A stretch of 64,000 nt of DNA from Choanephora cucurbitarum (lineage: Eukaryota; Mucoromycota; Mucoromycetes; Mucorales; Choanephoraceae), in NCBI GenBank assembly GCA_025331435.1, contig JAIWNI010000033.1:1-64000 (forward strand), written 5' to 3'. Made by a program: the position numbers and the translations under genes. The notes below the pieces were generated by a model. It did no database searches. It was given only the letters and a program-made list of their open reading frames with translations, and was not told where the DNA came from. Below, piece after piece: positions 24,791-36,173 of the stretch (the first letter of the stretch is position 1; the number at the start of each line of letters is the position of its first letter).

Positions 24791-27700
24791 TTAGAGCTCT
24801 ATATGTTTAACCATTTTGAATAGATGATCTTTGATTTTTTCGGTCACGGTAGATCTCAAGCGAAGTTCACCCATGTTCTCTGCTCCAGCAATTTGGAAGG
24901 CGTCAGCAAAAGAAGCACAAGTGCGGGTATGTAGCTGGTTATCGTTGGATGCAAAAATATCGTCTCTCTTACGGACCACCTTCTGAATGCTTCGTGGGCG
25001 TTCGCTAGTGTCTTCTATTGTGTTGTTTGGTTTCAAGAATTGGTCTGAAACGATAGTACATGCTTTATCCAATTTGCCCTCCTTGATCAAAGAGACGATG
25101 TAACGATTCCAATTGTGTTCATCAAACTGATAATCTTTTTGTGCCAAGTCTGTCCAAAGCGATTCGATCTCTTGATAACGCTCTTGCTTTGCCAAACTAT
25201 CCAGATAAACAGAAAGAGCAAAAGGTGATGCTTGTTGAGCCACAGGTTGTCTTGTTTTTTCCTCACCATGATCATCTTCACTTAGGACGAGCAGATTGAA
25301 ATAGTTGTATGTCTTTTTAGAGACAGGGATGATAGGCACTAAAGGATCAATGTCCTCAACGACCTGGTCTTTGTTGTCAGGTTGGTTGAGGGCTTGCCAC
25401 ATTTTTTCAACAGCGTTGAAGTTGTTTTCTTTCTCGTACAAAGTCATCATTGTCAAGTAGGTTGGTAAAGAGATTGGTACATTGTGCTCAATCATTCTGT
25501 TGAATGTCTGTCTTGCTTGTTGGAAGTTACTTGTTTTTATGTGTGCATGAATGATAGGCGTAAACAAATAAGGTGATATAGCCTTTTGTGGAGGCTTTCG
25601 CTGTCTATTCAAGACATCCTCTAGAGCCTCAGGCACACTCTTTTCATAAGTGCTTTGCGTTATATTTGCAGTGTCTTTCAAAATGTTTGGAGTTTGATTT
25701 TGATGTTGGTCTAATATGCGCTGAAGTACAGACTCAGCAAAGTCTATTTGGTTATGCTTGACGCTGTTTTGGATCAAGACGCCCCAGGATACATCTGTGG
25801 GCTCAATACCGTCTTCTATCATTCGCTCTATTACTTGTTGCGCGTCTTCGATCCGACCTGATTCAAAATAGGTTTGCATCAATATGGTACGGCAGATGAC
25901 ACCGGGATTAATGTTGTTGGAATCCATGGTATCCAACAATGCTTCTACTGCAGGTACTTCATTACGCCTTGAGTAGAAATACATAAGAATACCGTAAGTG
26001 ATCTCATTGGCAGGTACATGAGATTTGAACATACGCTTGTAAGTATCAAGCAATTTATCTGCATCATTCTTCTTGGTGTATGCATATAAAAGAGCATTGT
26101 AGGTATAGGTGGTGGGATGATAGTTTTGCTTATAAACATTGAAGATGTTTTCTGTGCCCTCTACATCACCAGACTTGGCATAAGCCTCTAATAGGATAGC
26201 GTATGTGATCTTGTTAGGCTTCACGTTGGCTTGATGCATCATACTGGCTACTTTGAGAGCGTTTACCGTGTCACCTTGTTTAGCAAAATAAGATAAAAGG
26301 GGAGTAAACGTTTTGGGTTCCAACCCCATGTTTTCTTTACACATCATATCCAAAAGGACAATTGCGTTCTGAATGTGACCACCTTGAACAAGATATCGGA
26401 AGGACAAGTTGTAGGCTTCGCGCATAGAGCGACCGCGATGACCCATCTGTTTCTTTAGCAAAGTCAACACATCTGACATTGATTTACGGTCATTCAGAAT
26501 AGCACAGCATTCAATGATGGATGAACAAATATAAGGGTTAGGCGCAATGCCGTGCTTCTTTGTCATTGTCGAATAAATGCGACGTATGTTTTTCATATCT
26601 CCCTGCTTGGCGTACATATCGATCATCGTACCAAAAGTGACAACGTCCGGTTCAAAACCCATTTCGCTCAACATGTTGAATATACGGTGTGCACCTGCCA
26701 CATCAGGCTTAGGCTTTTTATGAGCATGTACATCAATCAATGCATTCAGAGTTGTCAAGTTGGGCATCAGTCCATCCACGATCGTCATTTCGTTCAATAA
26801 ATCCATAGCTCGATCAATATGACCTGCTCTGCCTACTTTATGAATCAAGGCTGTCATCATACGAGTTGTGCGTGGAATCTTCTTCTTGGTCATAATATCG
26901 TTAATCTCAAGTGCATATTCAGGTCTGCCTGCACAGGAAAAATAGACTACCATGGCTTGATAGAGTATAGGATCCAGCTGCTTTGTCTTACCACCCACAT
27001 TCATACCGATCTTTGTCCAAACCCAATCCCATACGTTTTCGACCATTTCATCTGACCTGTTCGACATTCGAATATTTTCTATCAATAAAGCGGTAGTGCC
27101 GGATGATGGCTGTAGATTGTGATCGAGCATATCTCCATAAATCTCCATTGATTTTTGTGCTAGTTGATTGTATCCTATTGTGTCGGCATGTTCTTGATAA
27201 CATGACAACATAATATTGTAAGGCTTTTGAGCAGCGTTCAAGTCCGTGACCACCAATAACTGGTCTCGGCTTAAGTCTTTGAAAATAGTCTCCATCGCAC
27301 TAAGGTTGCCGTTGCGTCCTAACAGATGCATCACAAGCAACTTTTCTCGACGCCCAATTTGATAACCAAGTTGTTTCATATCTTCTACAAGCGTCAGCAC
27401 GTAATTCAGTCCTTGTTCGTGACCAGCTTTGGTGTGGTTGAATAGTTTGATCAACTGCTTATACTGATCTCGAGAAATGTACTTTTGGATTCCACGGCAA
27501 GTCAAGTCGCTATAACATTCCCAAGCTAGTTCGGCATTGGACTTTCGTAATAAGCTAAATGTTTTTTCCAACATGGATTGAGCAGTTGACACTTTTGACT
27601 GATCAAGTGCGACAGACAGAATAGTGTCGTAATTGTCTTTGTCAGTGATGGGCTTTGCCTTTGTGGCTGCTGATTCTGTTTCGATGGTCAAGGCACGGGT

Positions 27701-27938
27701 ATTTGATAGCAACGGCCCCTTCCAATGATGTCGAGTTGTCTTTTTGTGAGGTTTGCTGGTGGCTACAAAACGTCTTTGGGGTGACAGATCAAGCCACAGA
27801 GACGTTACAAAACTCTTGCAGTGACATCTCTAACAAAAGAACAGTATGAAAAATAAGCTTGTACTGAAATACATTCTGAACTAGTTTGATATTTACTCTA
27901 CTCTGCTTGCAAGAATTTGCAATGGTTGAAGAAAGCAT
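24791..27938 (-). CDS. Large mitochondrial pentatricopeptide-repeat (PPR) protein
   Basis: A small first exon (27938-27897) is spliced over a 67-nt intron to one long exon (27829-24791), giving 1,026 residues. The joined N-terminus is rich in Arg/Lys/Ser with LSPQRRFVATS, a likely mitochondrial presequence. The body is built of about 20 degenerate 35-residue PPR units, for example TTLNALIDVHAHKKPKPDVA, FGTMIDMYAKQGDM, YAILLEAYAKSGDVEGT and YNALLYAYTKKNDADKL. Such proteins bind organellar RNA and act in its processing, stability or translation, as with yeast Cbp1 or Dmr1. The RNA target cannot be predicted here. It is convergent with the Rho-GEF, 91 bp apart. Confidence 0.88.
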
Positions 27939-28068
27939 CAAAACGAATGGGGATATGAAAAAAAGATGTGCACAGTAGTAATAATTTTTTTTCATCTTCG
28001 ATTATTACTGCCCCTGCCAGTGTTAAAGGTGGTTCGAGTTTTTTAATTCATACTCCGGGACTCTGATT

Positions 28069-28100
28069 GAATCTACTTATTTCAGAATCTACTTATTTCA
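28069..28100. repeat. Tandem duplication, 2 x 16 bp
   Basis: The 16-mer GAATCTACTTATTTCA is present twice in direct tandem, just left of the MITE. Confidence 0.85.
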
Positions 28101-28158
28101 TGCCGACGAAAATTCAAAACTTGAGGATTGTCCTCGGTGGCTTATATTTTTTTAACTA

Positions 28159-28373
28159 CAGTGGTACCCCGATTCAAGCATAATATTTTTGTAAGCTTCA
28201 TGTGTTATGTTTATAGTGATATTCCATTCCAAACATAGCAAAAACTATAAAAGTACAATCAGAGCGCAGCGTATTAAAGGAAATCGAAGCTTGCTTGCCA
28301 AATGCACTATTCTCCATACAAGTATGATGCGTGAAGCTTACAAAAATATTATGCTTAAATCGGGGTACCACTG
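28159..28373. mobile_element. Non-autonomous pogo/Tigger-like (Tc1-mariner) MITE
   Basis: The ends are near-perfect inverted repeats of about 46 bp starting CAGTGGTACCCCGATT; one C/T mismatch is visible in the first 40 bp. A TA dinucleotide flanks each side (28157-28158 and 28374-28375), as expected for a Tc1/mariner target duplication. The CAGTGGTACC terminus is typical of pogo/Tigger relatives. The 215-bp element has no coding capacity, so it would need a transposase in trans. It sits about 70 bp left of the MULE fragment. Confidence 0.85.
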
Positions 28374-28444
28374 TAGTAAATTTTAATTCTTAATGCAACT
28401 GTCTTTCTGAGCTCCTGTAAACATGAGGCTCACTTGCCACAACT

Positions 28445-29594
28445 TCATCCATTTTTTTCTACAAAGGTTTGGAGAAGACCGAGCATCGTTTCTAGCCTTG
28501 GAGTTGCTAAAGAAGATGTTTTTTTCGCCTTTTCTACCCTTCTCCTTTGATGTTGAACGGTTCTCATCATTATCTTGATGTGTTCAACGACATCCGCATT
28601 CGGCTCTTGCCCTACTGCCAAGTCTTCTTCATCTTCAGCATCACTTCCACCCCCAAAGTCAACATCAACTTCATCGAATGCAAATACATTCTCCATTTGA
28701 TTGTTGACAATAGAGGCTTCAGTTTCACTTTCTCCTTCCATGTCGATTTCTTCATTATCGTCTAAGAAATATGTATATTAGCTTTTTTAATTTTCTTTCT
28801 TTCAAAGACAAACCTTCTACTACTTCTACAGCTACTCTTGTTCTAAAAGCACTCACTCTTTGAGATCTTGTACTTTCATAAGCCAAAGGAATAGAGGTGT
28901 ATCTTTTTAAAAGATACATGTGCTTACAAGGCAAACTTCTCTTCCTGTAATTAGGACACGTACATTTGTTAATAAAGCCATCTTCAACACTAACAGAGTA
29001 CTTAACAGACGGGGAAGTCAAGGAGCCTACAAACCAATTCCCATTGACATCAGCAATATCACTGCTATTTGTACCTAATGGGTTTTCTATGAGAGAAGGC
29101 AATAGGTTTGCAGGAACCTCTCTCGCAAAGAATGAACGCTTAGCCTGTTCGTTTTGCTCCGGCCTCATTCTATCATTATTGAACAGATTGCGTTCTTTTT
29201 CCTCTGCAAAGTAAAATTCAACATCATTAACCAAGACAAAAGTCAAATGGTCTAGTCTGTTAATTTTGCGTCGACTAAAATATATGGTCTTAAGCTGGTT
29301 ATGCCATGACTCGATATAATTGTTAGTGAGCATGCTTCTATGTGTCTCCGGCATGTATGCTTGGCTCCATCGACCCTTCTGCTCCTCATTTTGAACCCAA
29401 CGACTCACAAAGTACCTCAAAAAGTCTACTTGACCATCTGTCTGCAGCTTGACAACAAATTGAGCAACAAGCGTGTTGAATTTCTCAACATTTTCTTGCT
29501 GAAGAAGGCAAACAAGCAAGTTCTCCAACTCCTTCCTATAGCTGCCGACTTCCTCCTGGGTGCGTTGACCAGTCAACTTCACCTTGCGATCCAA
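28445..29594 (-). pseudogene. 5'-truncated MULE-like transposase with SWIM zinc finger
   Basis: Only the C-terminal part of a Mutator-like (MULE) transposase is present. It holds NNYIESWHNQLKTIYFSRR, conserved after the catalytic domain, and a SWIM finger CTCPNYRKRSLPCKHMYLLKR (CxC...CxH) shown here by its core CTCPNYRKRSLPCKH. A GT-AG intron at about 28760-28812 can join this to a downstream acidic exon (28741-28445). The DDE core is missing: upstream of 29594 there is no ATG start and the frame ends at a TAA after about 12 codons. The break lies exactly where the Fanzor gene starts on the other strand. It may be a transposon relic or a captured fragment. Confidence 0.75.
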
Positions 29595-29597
29595 GGC

Positions 29598-31878
29598 ATG
29601 GATGAAAATGATGTTGTCGAAGAAGAAGATGCTTTAAAAGATGCTGATGATGATGCTCCTAGAAATAGGTTGAATGGCTTAAAGGGCTTTATCAAGAGCT
29701 TGCTGTTGCGTGATGAAGATTTGCCTAACGAACAAGACTTGAAAGATCTGCGCTCTGACTTGAATGAGAAGGAAACAGAAGTATGTTTGCTTATACTACG
29801 AAGCTTAAAACCTTACATCCCTTCAAAGACAAACTACTCTCATATTGGTTACCAGCTACCTTTTGTAATCCTTGCGAATGATTTGCTGCGCTGTGCTGGT
29901 TATGCCCAGTTCTGTCGTAAAATATGCCCAATGCCTACTACAACGCAAAAGTCGTTTAGACTGGATACACCTTCGTTATTCAAGACATTCTGCGAGCATG
30001 GTGACAACAAAATGACATTTTTTAGTTATGACAACAGAGTCATTAGGGGCCCTTTGGAATATATCAATCATAAAGATGCTGTCTTCAATGCCTTTTTCAG
30101 GATCAATAAGATACAGCAGTTATGCAGAAACTATAAACTGATTTTTGCTTCATCTTCATTTGCTGCCTGATGGAAAGTATGTCAGAATTTTTGGAATCAA
30201 AGAAAATGCGCCCATGAAGCAGACTGCTGATGCAACAGGCCAAAAGCGTCAGTACAACATTCCTGAATCAACCTGGCAAGATATTCTCAATGAGCGTGAC
30301 AAAGACAATGAAACCTTGAAACAAGAAATTGATGGACTCTTGCTGAACACCAACCGCTTGTCAAACCAGTTGAAAGACAGTTTTAAAGAATTCAGCAATC
30401 AAGATTTTGGTCTGCAGATCAAAACTGCCAAGCAAGGCTGGAAAACCCCACTTAATCTTGAGCCTGAAGTTGCTGTTGTGCAAGGTAGTGATTCTGAAGA
30501 AGAGGCAGGTGTGTGTTGTCCTCAAATCGGTGAATGTATTACTGGTGTTCAGACACAAATTGCAAACATTGTAAGAACTATACAGTCTCGTATCCGACGT
30601 CCGTGTGCCAACAACGATGAAGAGTTGATTGCTGCTGCTAAAGATGAGATCAAGGTGTACATCGATGGGTTGAAGGCTGAGAGAAGTAGGTTGTTTCTGG
30701 CTATTCAACAAGTCAAGTCTGAACTGGCAGACCAGCGATACCAGCTATATATTCGCAGAAGAGCATTAAATTTGACAAGAAGAGATCAAAAAGCGCCCAG
30801 ACAAACCAAAGCACTGCAACAAATCACAGGCCAGCCTACAATTGCTAAAGCTGAAGATATGGAACTGATGGGTGACACTGCTACCACTGCTAAAAATTTC
30901 ACCTTCTCCGGCACAGACAATGGTGTTGTTAAAATGACTGAATCAGTGCCAGTTTCCATTCAAAAATACGTTTACCATCTGAAGCTCTATAACAGGTTTT
31001 CTGCTTTGACTACTACTGAAGAACAAGAAGAAGAATTTCAGCCTTTGCCATCGTCCACTGTCATCAATGCTGAAGATATTGACTTTTGAAGCCAAAACTT
31101 GAACTACAGACACAAGCTTGCTGCTTTAAAAGCGAATGATGTGAATTTGATTCAAGTTGAGAAGGTGTTGTCCGAAAAAAGTATATCCAATGCAAGTTCG
31201 GTAGAAGCAATCCAGACAAATTACCAATTTTTACAAGCCAATAGACAGATAGTCAGGAACTTTTATGATTATTCACAAAGATCCAAACAGGCCATGAAGC
31301 AGGAATACTTTACCAAGAAAATCAAGGATCGCCTTTGCTCTCGCGAAAGGGAATCGATGAACCCTAATTCGAAAAAGAAAGATGTCAAGAAGAAAGGGAA
31401 AGAAACACAAAGAAAGAACATGTTGATGATGATTGGTGATCGTGGCTTTGGAATAGGTTCCAGAATTAGAGTACATCTTAGATATGGTGGTATTTGGAAG
31501 CAAGATCGGCATGCAAGGTATACGACTGTCTGTATCACAAATGAAAACTATACTTCCCAGACTTGTGTGTATTGCTTCAACAAGCTCACTCATGCAAGAT
31601 CGCGCATTATCAAACAAGACAAAATAACTTATAGAGAAATCAAAGGCGCCTTTATATGCTATAATTCCAAGCGCCCTTCTGCTCGTCACGGTCGTAACAC
31701 AACCTCCAGAGATAAAGTGTCTGCCCTAGCTATTGCTATTTCTGGGATAACAACTTTGCTCTTCCAGGAAACTCTCCCTGTATTTTCAAGAACCATCAGT
31801 CACTCCAACACTGATTTCAATTGCAAAACAGCATCCTTCTGTACAAGAAGCGGTATATTGGCTGCGCGCGAAGCGTGA
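29598..31878 (+). pseudogene. Fanzor (eukaryotic TnpB-like RNA-guided nuclease) gene, disrupted
   Basis: Coding similarity runs from an ATG at 29598 to a TGA at 31876, interrupted by a +1 frameshift within 30142-30167 and an in-frame TGA at 31087-31089. RuvC-like parts are visible: FSGTDNGVVKMTESVP (RuvC-I Asp) at about 30900; GDRGFGIGS and CITNENYTSQTCVYC (the displaced Glu and first zinc-ribbon pair used by Fanzors); then TTSRDKVSALAIAISG (RuvC-III Asp). The second zinc-ribbon pair reads CYNSKRP where CxxxxC is expected, so one Cys looks changed to Arg. An N-terminal acidic segment and helical recognition-like region precede. Known family: transposon-borne OMEGA nucleases guided by RNA from the element's 3' end. 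Introns do not explain the breaks. Confidence 0.8.
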
Positions 31879-33502
31879 TGAGCAAGAAGTAAGTGTCACA
31901 TAAACTTTATCTGCCTTACAATACTAAATCTTCCTCCCCCCCCCCGGACATGACAGTCTTGCCGATCCTAACTTTGCAAATACATTGAGATCGTAGTCAA
32001 TGTTAGCACCACAAGAGGGTGTATAGAATGCAAGGATTAAGGAACAAGATATTCTTAGCTTGATCGCTTGCTTCAAACGAGAAACCGAGTTGATATTGAG
32101 CTCAATTTTATGTCCTTGTTAAATTTTTTTTTTCACGAATCGCATTTTGCCTATGTTCATTAATGCGCAGTAATCTTTACAAGACAAAGAAACAAAAAAA
32201 AGCATCTTCCACTATTACATGACGTAACAGCTGACAAATCAGACAAAACCAGTGAAGAGAAACAGTAAATACACTCATTACTTATGTTGGAGGGATTTTT
32301 AGTTTGCATGACAAGAGAATGAGTAGAAGAAGCGGTATCTTGCAAGCCAATACACAGTGAGAAACAAATATGAAAATAAATGGAGACCAAGAAAAAGAGT
32401 TTTTTTTCCCATAGATATATACCTCTCTCATCTAAAAAGGAAGGAAGCGCCTTAAGTCCTTAAGGTGAGTTAGTGAGAACTGAGTCAGAAAATGATGTCC
32501 TAGTGCTTCATGAAGCTGCTTTGACCCCTCGAAAGGTCAATTTGTTTCTTCTTCAAGTCAGAACATTCTTTGGGACAAATGATATATAGACGTTTGTTCC
32601 TTCATCCTGCCAAGAGATTCCATAAATCAACGCTTCTTTTTTTTTAGGCTTTGTATATTGAGAGTGGATAAGAAGCAGGCTAAAGTGGTATTCAGTCTAT
32701 CTATTCAACTGTTGTCAGTTAAATTGTTGGATAACCATCGATAAAGTGTTGGCTTCAAGTTATATAGATTGATTTTTTTTAGAAACAGCCAAGTTTGTAT
32801 CATATGGAAAATAGGATGTCATGATAAACAACCTGATATTATCAGCACTCTTGGCTGTACTAGTCTATGAAAACGCCAAAACAAACAACTGGTAAATAGG
32901 ATTAGTCAACATATGCAACTCCATAAATTTGGTTCATGCGGATTAGAAATCGAGTGTTGTCTTCATCTGATTTGCTGGGCCTTTTTTAGTTTTTAAATTT
33001 CTGGAAAACTGTTTCATTCAAGATATGCATAATGTAGATCTATTTCGAAAGAGAGATTAAGCAGATCAATTGATGGTATATCACACATTCTACTCGTTTT
33101 TCTTTAGGTTTGCTTATCGGCGTCATGAGAGACTTTCTTTATTGATATGTATTCGTGTCATATGAGCAGTAGTATTCACATAGCCCTTTTGTTGTTTTGT
33201 TATAAAAATAAAGTAGTCTGCTGCGATAGCACATCAGATACCTTGTATTGATAAAACTCTATCAGTAGTCTACCTTAAAACAAAGAAAAACAATAGGGTT
33301 GTAGTCTTCCGTACCAAGCCTTTTCTTTGTGCGATCACTGTTACACTGGATGATCGTAAAGTACAATGAATAGAATTCCATCATTTTGTTGTTGTTAGAA
33401 GAGCGTTTCACCATGCTTTTTCTTTTCTTTTTTGAACAATGAAAAGAAAGTGCATTTATTAACATCTCCTGCATTTCTTAGTGCTCAATTAAGGTCGCAG
33501 AT
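31879..33502. other. Intergenic region, no gene recognised
   Basis: About 1.6 kb without a supportable gene. The first 200 bp (with a poly-C run at about 31937-31946) would be the place where a Fanzor-associated guide RNA and the right transposon end are expected, but no terminal repeat matching the left side was found. Confidence 0.45.
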
Positions 33503-33915
33503 CACTGTAAAAAAAGAAAAGGTCTTTTAAAGGCTAAGAAAAACCTTCTCCATCAGGTTTTTGTGACCAAATCGCAGGCTTTTTAAAGGTTATTTTTGCT
33601 AATTTTTTGAAATTAAACCAATCACGAAAGTTTTTCTTCTTAACCTTCAAAGACAAAGGCTAATTAGAGGTTTTTTGGAGGTTTTTTTTGACTTTTTAAA
33701 ATTGTGGTTCTTTACGGAGATTCAAAGTCCAAAGAACCCTCCAAAAACCTCTAATTAGCCTTTGTCTTTGAAGGTTAAGAAGAAAAACTTTCGTGATTGG
33801 TTTAATTTCAAAAAATTAGCAAAAATAACCTTTAAAAAGCCTGCGATTTGGTCACAAAAACCTGATGGAGAAGGTTTTTCTTAGCCTTTAAAAGACCTTT
33901 TCTTTTTTTACAGTG
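33503..33915. mobile_element. Near-perfect palindromic (foldback) MITE, 413 bp
   Basis: Two arms of about 178 bp are inverted copies with almost no mismatch (33503-33680 and 33738-33915), joined by a spacer of about 55 bp. The termini read CACTGTAAAAAAAGAAAAGG. A GAT trinucleotide borders each end (33500-33502 and 33916-33918), a possible 3-bp target duplication. There is no coding capacity. If transcribed it would form a long hairpin RNA. It ends about 200 bp upstream of the P450 start codon, so it may affect that promoter. Confidence 0.88.
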
Positions 33916-34113
33916 GATATTTATTTTTAAACCAAGATAATACAAGATCAGCATGAAAGTGTCATATTCTGTGAAATTGTAATCGTTTTTTGCCCTTTTT
34001 TGGAACTTTCTTTTTTTATCGATGACATTTGCACGTAAATATAAACGCAAGGAGCCTTCGCTTTTTTCCCTCCTTTTATTTAACTACCTTTTTTTTCTTT
34101 TTTCTTTCTAACA

Positions 34114-35945
34114 ATGTCTCTTGATAAGCGTACATTACAAGCATTAGGCACAGTAGGCATTACGGCTGCTACTGTGATTGGAGTCTTAGGTTTAAAATAT
34201 CATGATCGTCCATTGTTTTATGAACATCCTGAAGGTATTCCTTACAGAAAAGGCAAGCCTCTTGTTGGTGCTCTTCCTGATATGTTGAAAAATATTCATC
34301 GACTGCATGATTATATGTTGGAAGGCTTTGAAGAATCTGGTTCATTAAACCTGTAAACTATCTTTATGAACTGATTGAATCCCACAGGTATTAATTCATA
34401 TTGACTTCTTTAGTACTGCAGGCTCTCTTGGCAACCCTACTGCCATCATGACCATTGATCCTCAAAATATAGAGTATTTCTTAAAAGGTAATATCCCAAA
34501 AGATAAAAAAAAAAAGACTTGCATAGGCTAACTCTTAGGAAAGGCAATTTTGAGAATTACTTGAAGGGCCCTCGATTCAGAAGTGCACTTTTTGAAATCC
34601 TGGGCAATGGTATATTTAATGCCAATGGCGAACAATGGCGATATCAACGAAAGACAGCCAGTCATATATTCAACGTCAAGAACTTTAGAGACGATTTTAC
34701 AGAGTAAGTGCCAGTCTAGAGACTATAAACCAGCTAACCTAACCTCATTGTCCTTTTGCAAAAACAGTGTCTTTGTCAAAGAAATGTTAGTTGCCTGTGA
34801 CAGCCTCTTGAACAAGCATGCTGAAGAACGATCATCCTTTGACTTTCAAGATCTTATGTTTCGATTTACTTTGGATTCCTTTGTGAGGTATAGAGACAGA
34901 AGAGAAGACTATCACAAGTACTCACTCTATTTCTTATTAGTCTTGGCTTTGGCATTCAATTGAATACCATCACTGCTAAAGAAAAAGTTCCATTTGCTGT
35001 CTCTTTTGATTACTTACAGACCATTGGCGTCATGCGCTTTGTGGATCCCCTGCTACCTCTAAAAGAAAAAGTAACCAGATACCTATTGCCATGGAAGATG
35101 AGCACAGATGATCATGTCAAAGTGATTGACACATTTGCTGAAGAAGTCATTCAAACCCGTCGAAAGGAAATAGCTGAAGGCAAGAGTATCAAGAAAGATC
35201 TACTTTCTCGTTTCATGGAGTGTAAGAACGAGAAAGGGGAGCCATTGAATAATGTAGAGCTTCGCGACACTATCCTTAACTTTATCATCGCTGGTCGTGA
35301 TACTACTGCACAAGCATTGTCATGGTTGTTCTATAATCTTGCATTACAGCCAAGAATTGAACGAAAGGTACTTGAAGAGATCGATGGCAAGATTACAAGC
35401 GAGATCGAACAAGACAGTGCTGCACTATATGAAGTGATCACCAAATTGCCTTATATTCATGCTGTGTAAGTTGCATGTATATACTATATGAAATCATAAT
35501 AACTCATTATGACTTGAACAGGTTCTTTGAAACATTACGATTACATCCTCCCGTTCCTTCAAATCAGAAATATGCTCTTAAGGATGATGTTTGGCCTGAT
35601 GGTACTGTCATTAAAGCAGGGCAATACGTCAATTGGTCTCCTTACAGTCAAGCCAGAAGTACAAAGGTCTGGGGGGCTAATGCAAAAGAGTTCTATCCTG
35701 AACGATGGTTAGATGAAACTGGCGCCTTGCAACGTGAGAGTGCTAGCAAATGGCCTGTTTTCCATGTGGGTCCTCGAGTCTGTTTAGGGCAAAACTTGGC
35801 TACTTTAGAAGCACTTGTTTGTCTGTGTATGTTGCTTAGACGGTATAGCTTCCAATTGATACCTGGTCAAGAAATCACGTATGGCATTTCATTAACATTA
35901 CCTATGAAGAATGGCATGAAAATGCTAGTTAAAAAACGATCCTAA
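34114..35945 (+). CDS. Cytochrome P450 monooxygenase (microsomal, CYP52/CYP704-like fungal type)
   Basis: Six exons (about 34114-34352, 34414-34487, 34544-34703, 34768-34887, 34941-35468, 35521-35945). Landmarks: an N-terminal hydrophobic anchor (TVGITAATVIGVLGL), the WRYQRKTASHIF C-helix with heme-propionate Trp/Arg, I-helix AGRDTTAQALSW with the oxygen-activating Thr, ExxR as ETLR, PERW, and the heme-binding loop FHVGPRVCLGQ with its Cys. The ETLRLHPPVP context and IAGRDTT resemble fatty-acid omega-hydroxylase families, so an alkyl or fatty-acid substrate is plausible but unproven. A TATA-like AAATATAAAC lies about 75 bp upstream, and the palindromic MITE sits directly before this promoter. 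Confidence 0.88.
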
Positions 35946-36173
35946 AAAAAAAGAGAATTGAATTTCTTTATTTTTTAATGACAAGTACATACCTATTTTA
36001 GATAGAGTCGGATAAAGTTGAGCATAAGCCTCCCCCTTTTTTTAATAGGTGATACAACACAAATTTTCTTTTTCAAAGCACGCTACCTTTTTTTCTTGGG
36101 TTACATCTTAAGCTTCTTACAATTGAAGTGCTTTTCCCCTTGTTTCTTTTTTTTTTTGAAATTTTCACTTGCT

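Noticed and set aside
29340..29597. Extending the Fanzor N-terminus upstream of 29598
   Set aside because: The upstream open frame is antisense to well-conserved MULE sequence, so it is a shadow.
31087..31089. Reading the TGA in the Fanzor as programmed read-through or as part of an intron
   Set aside because: Other genes here use TGA as a normal stop (for example the GH5 gene), and no GT-AG pair removes the codon while keeping the flanking homology in frame.
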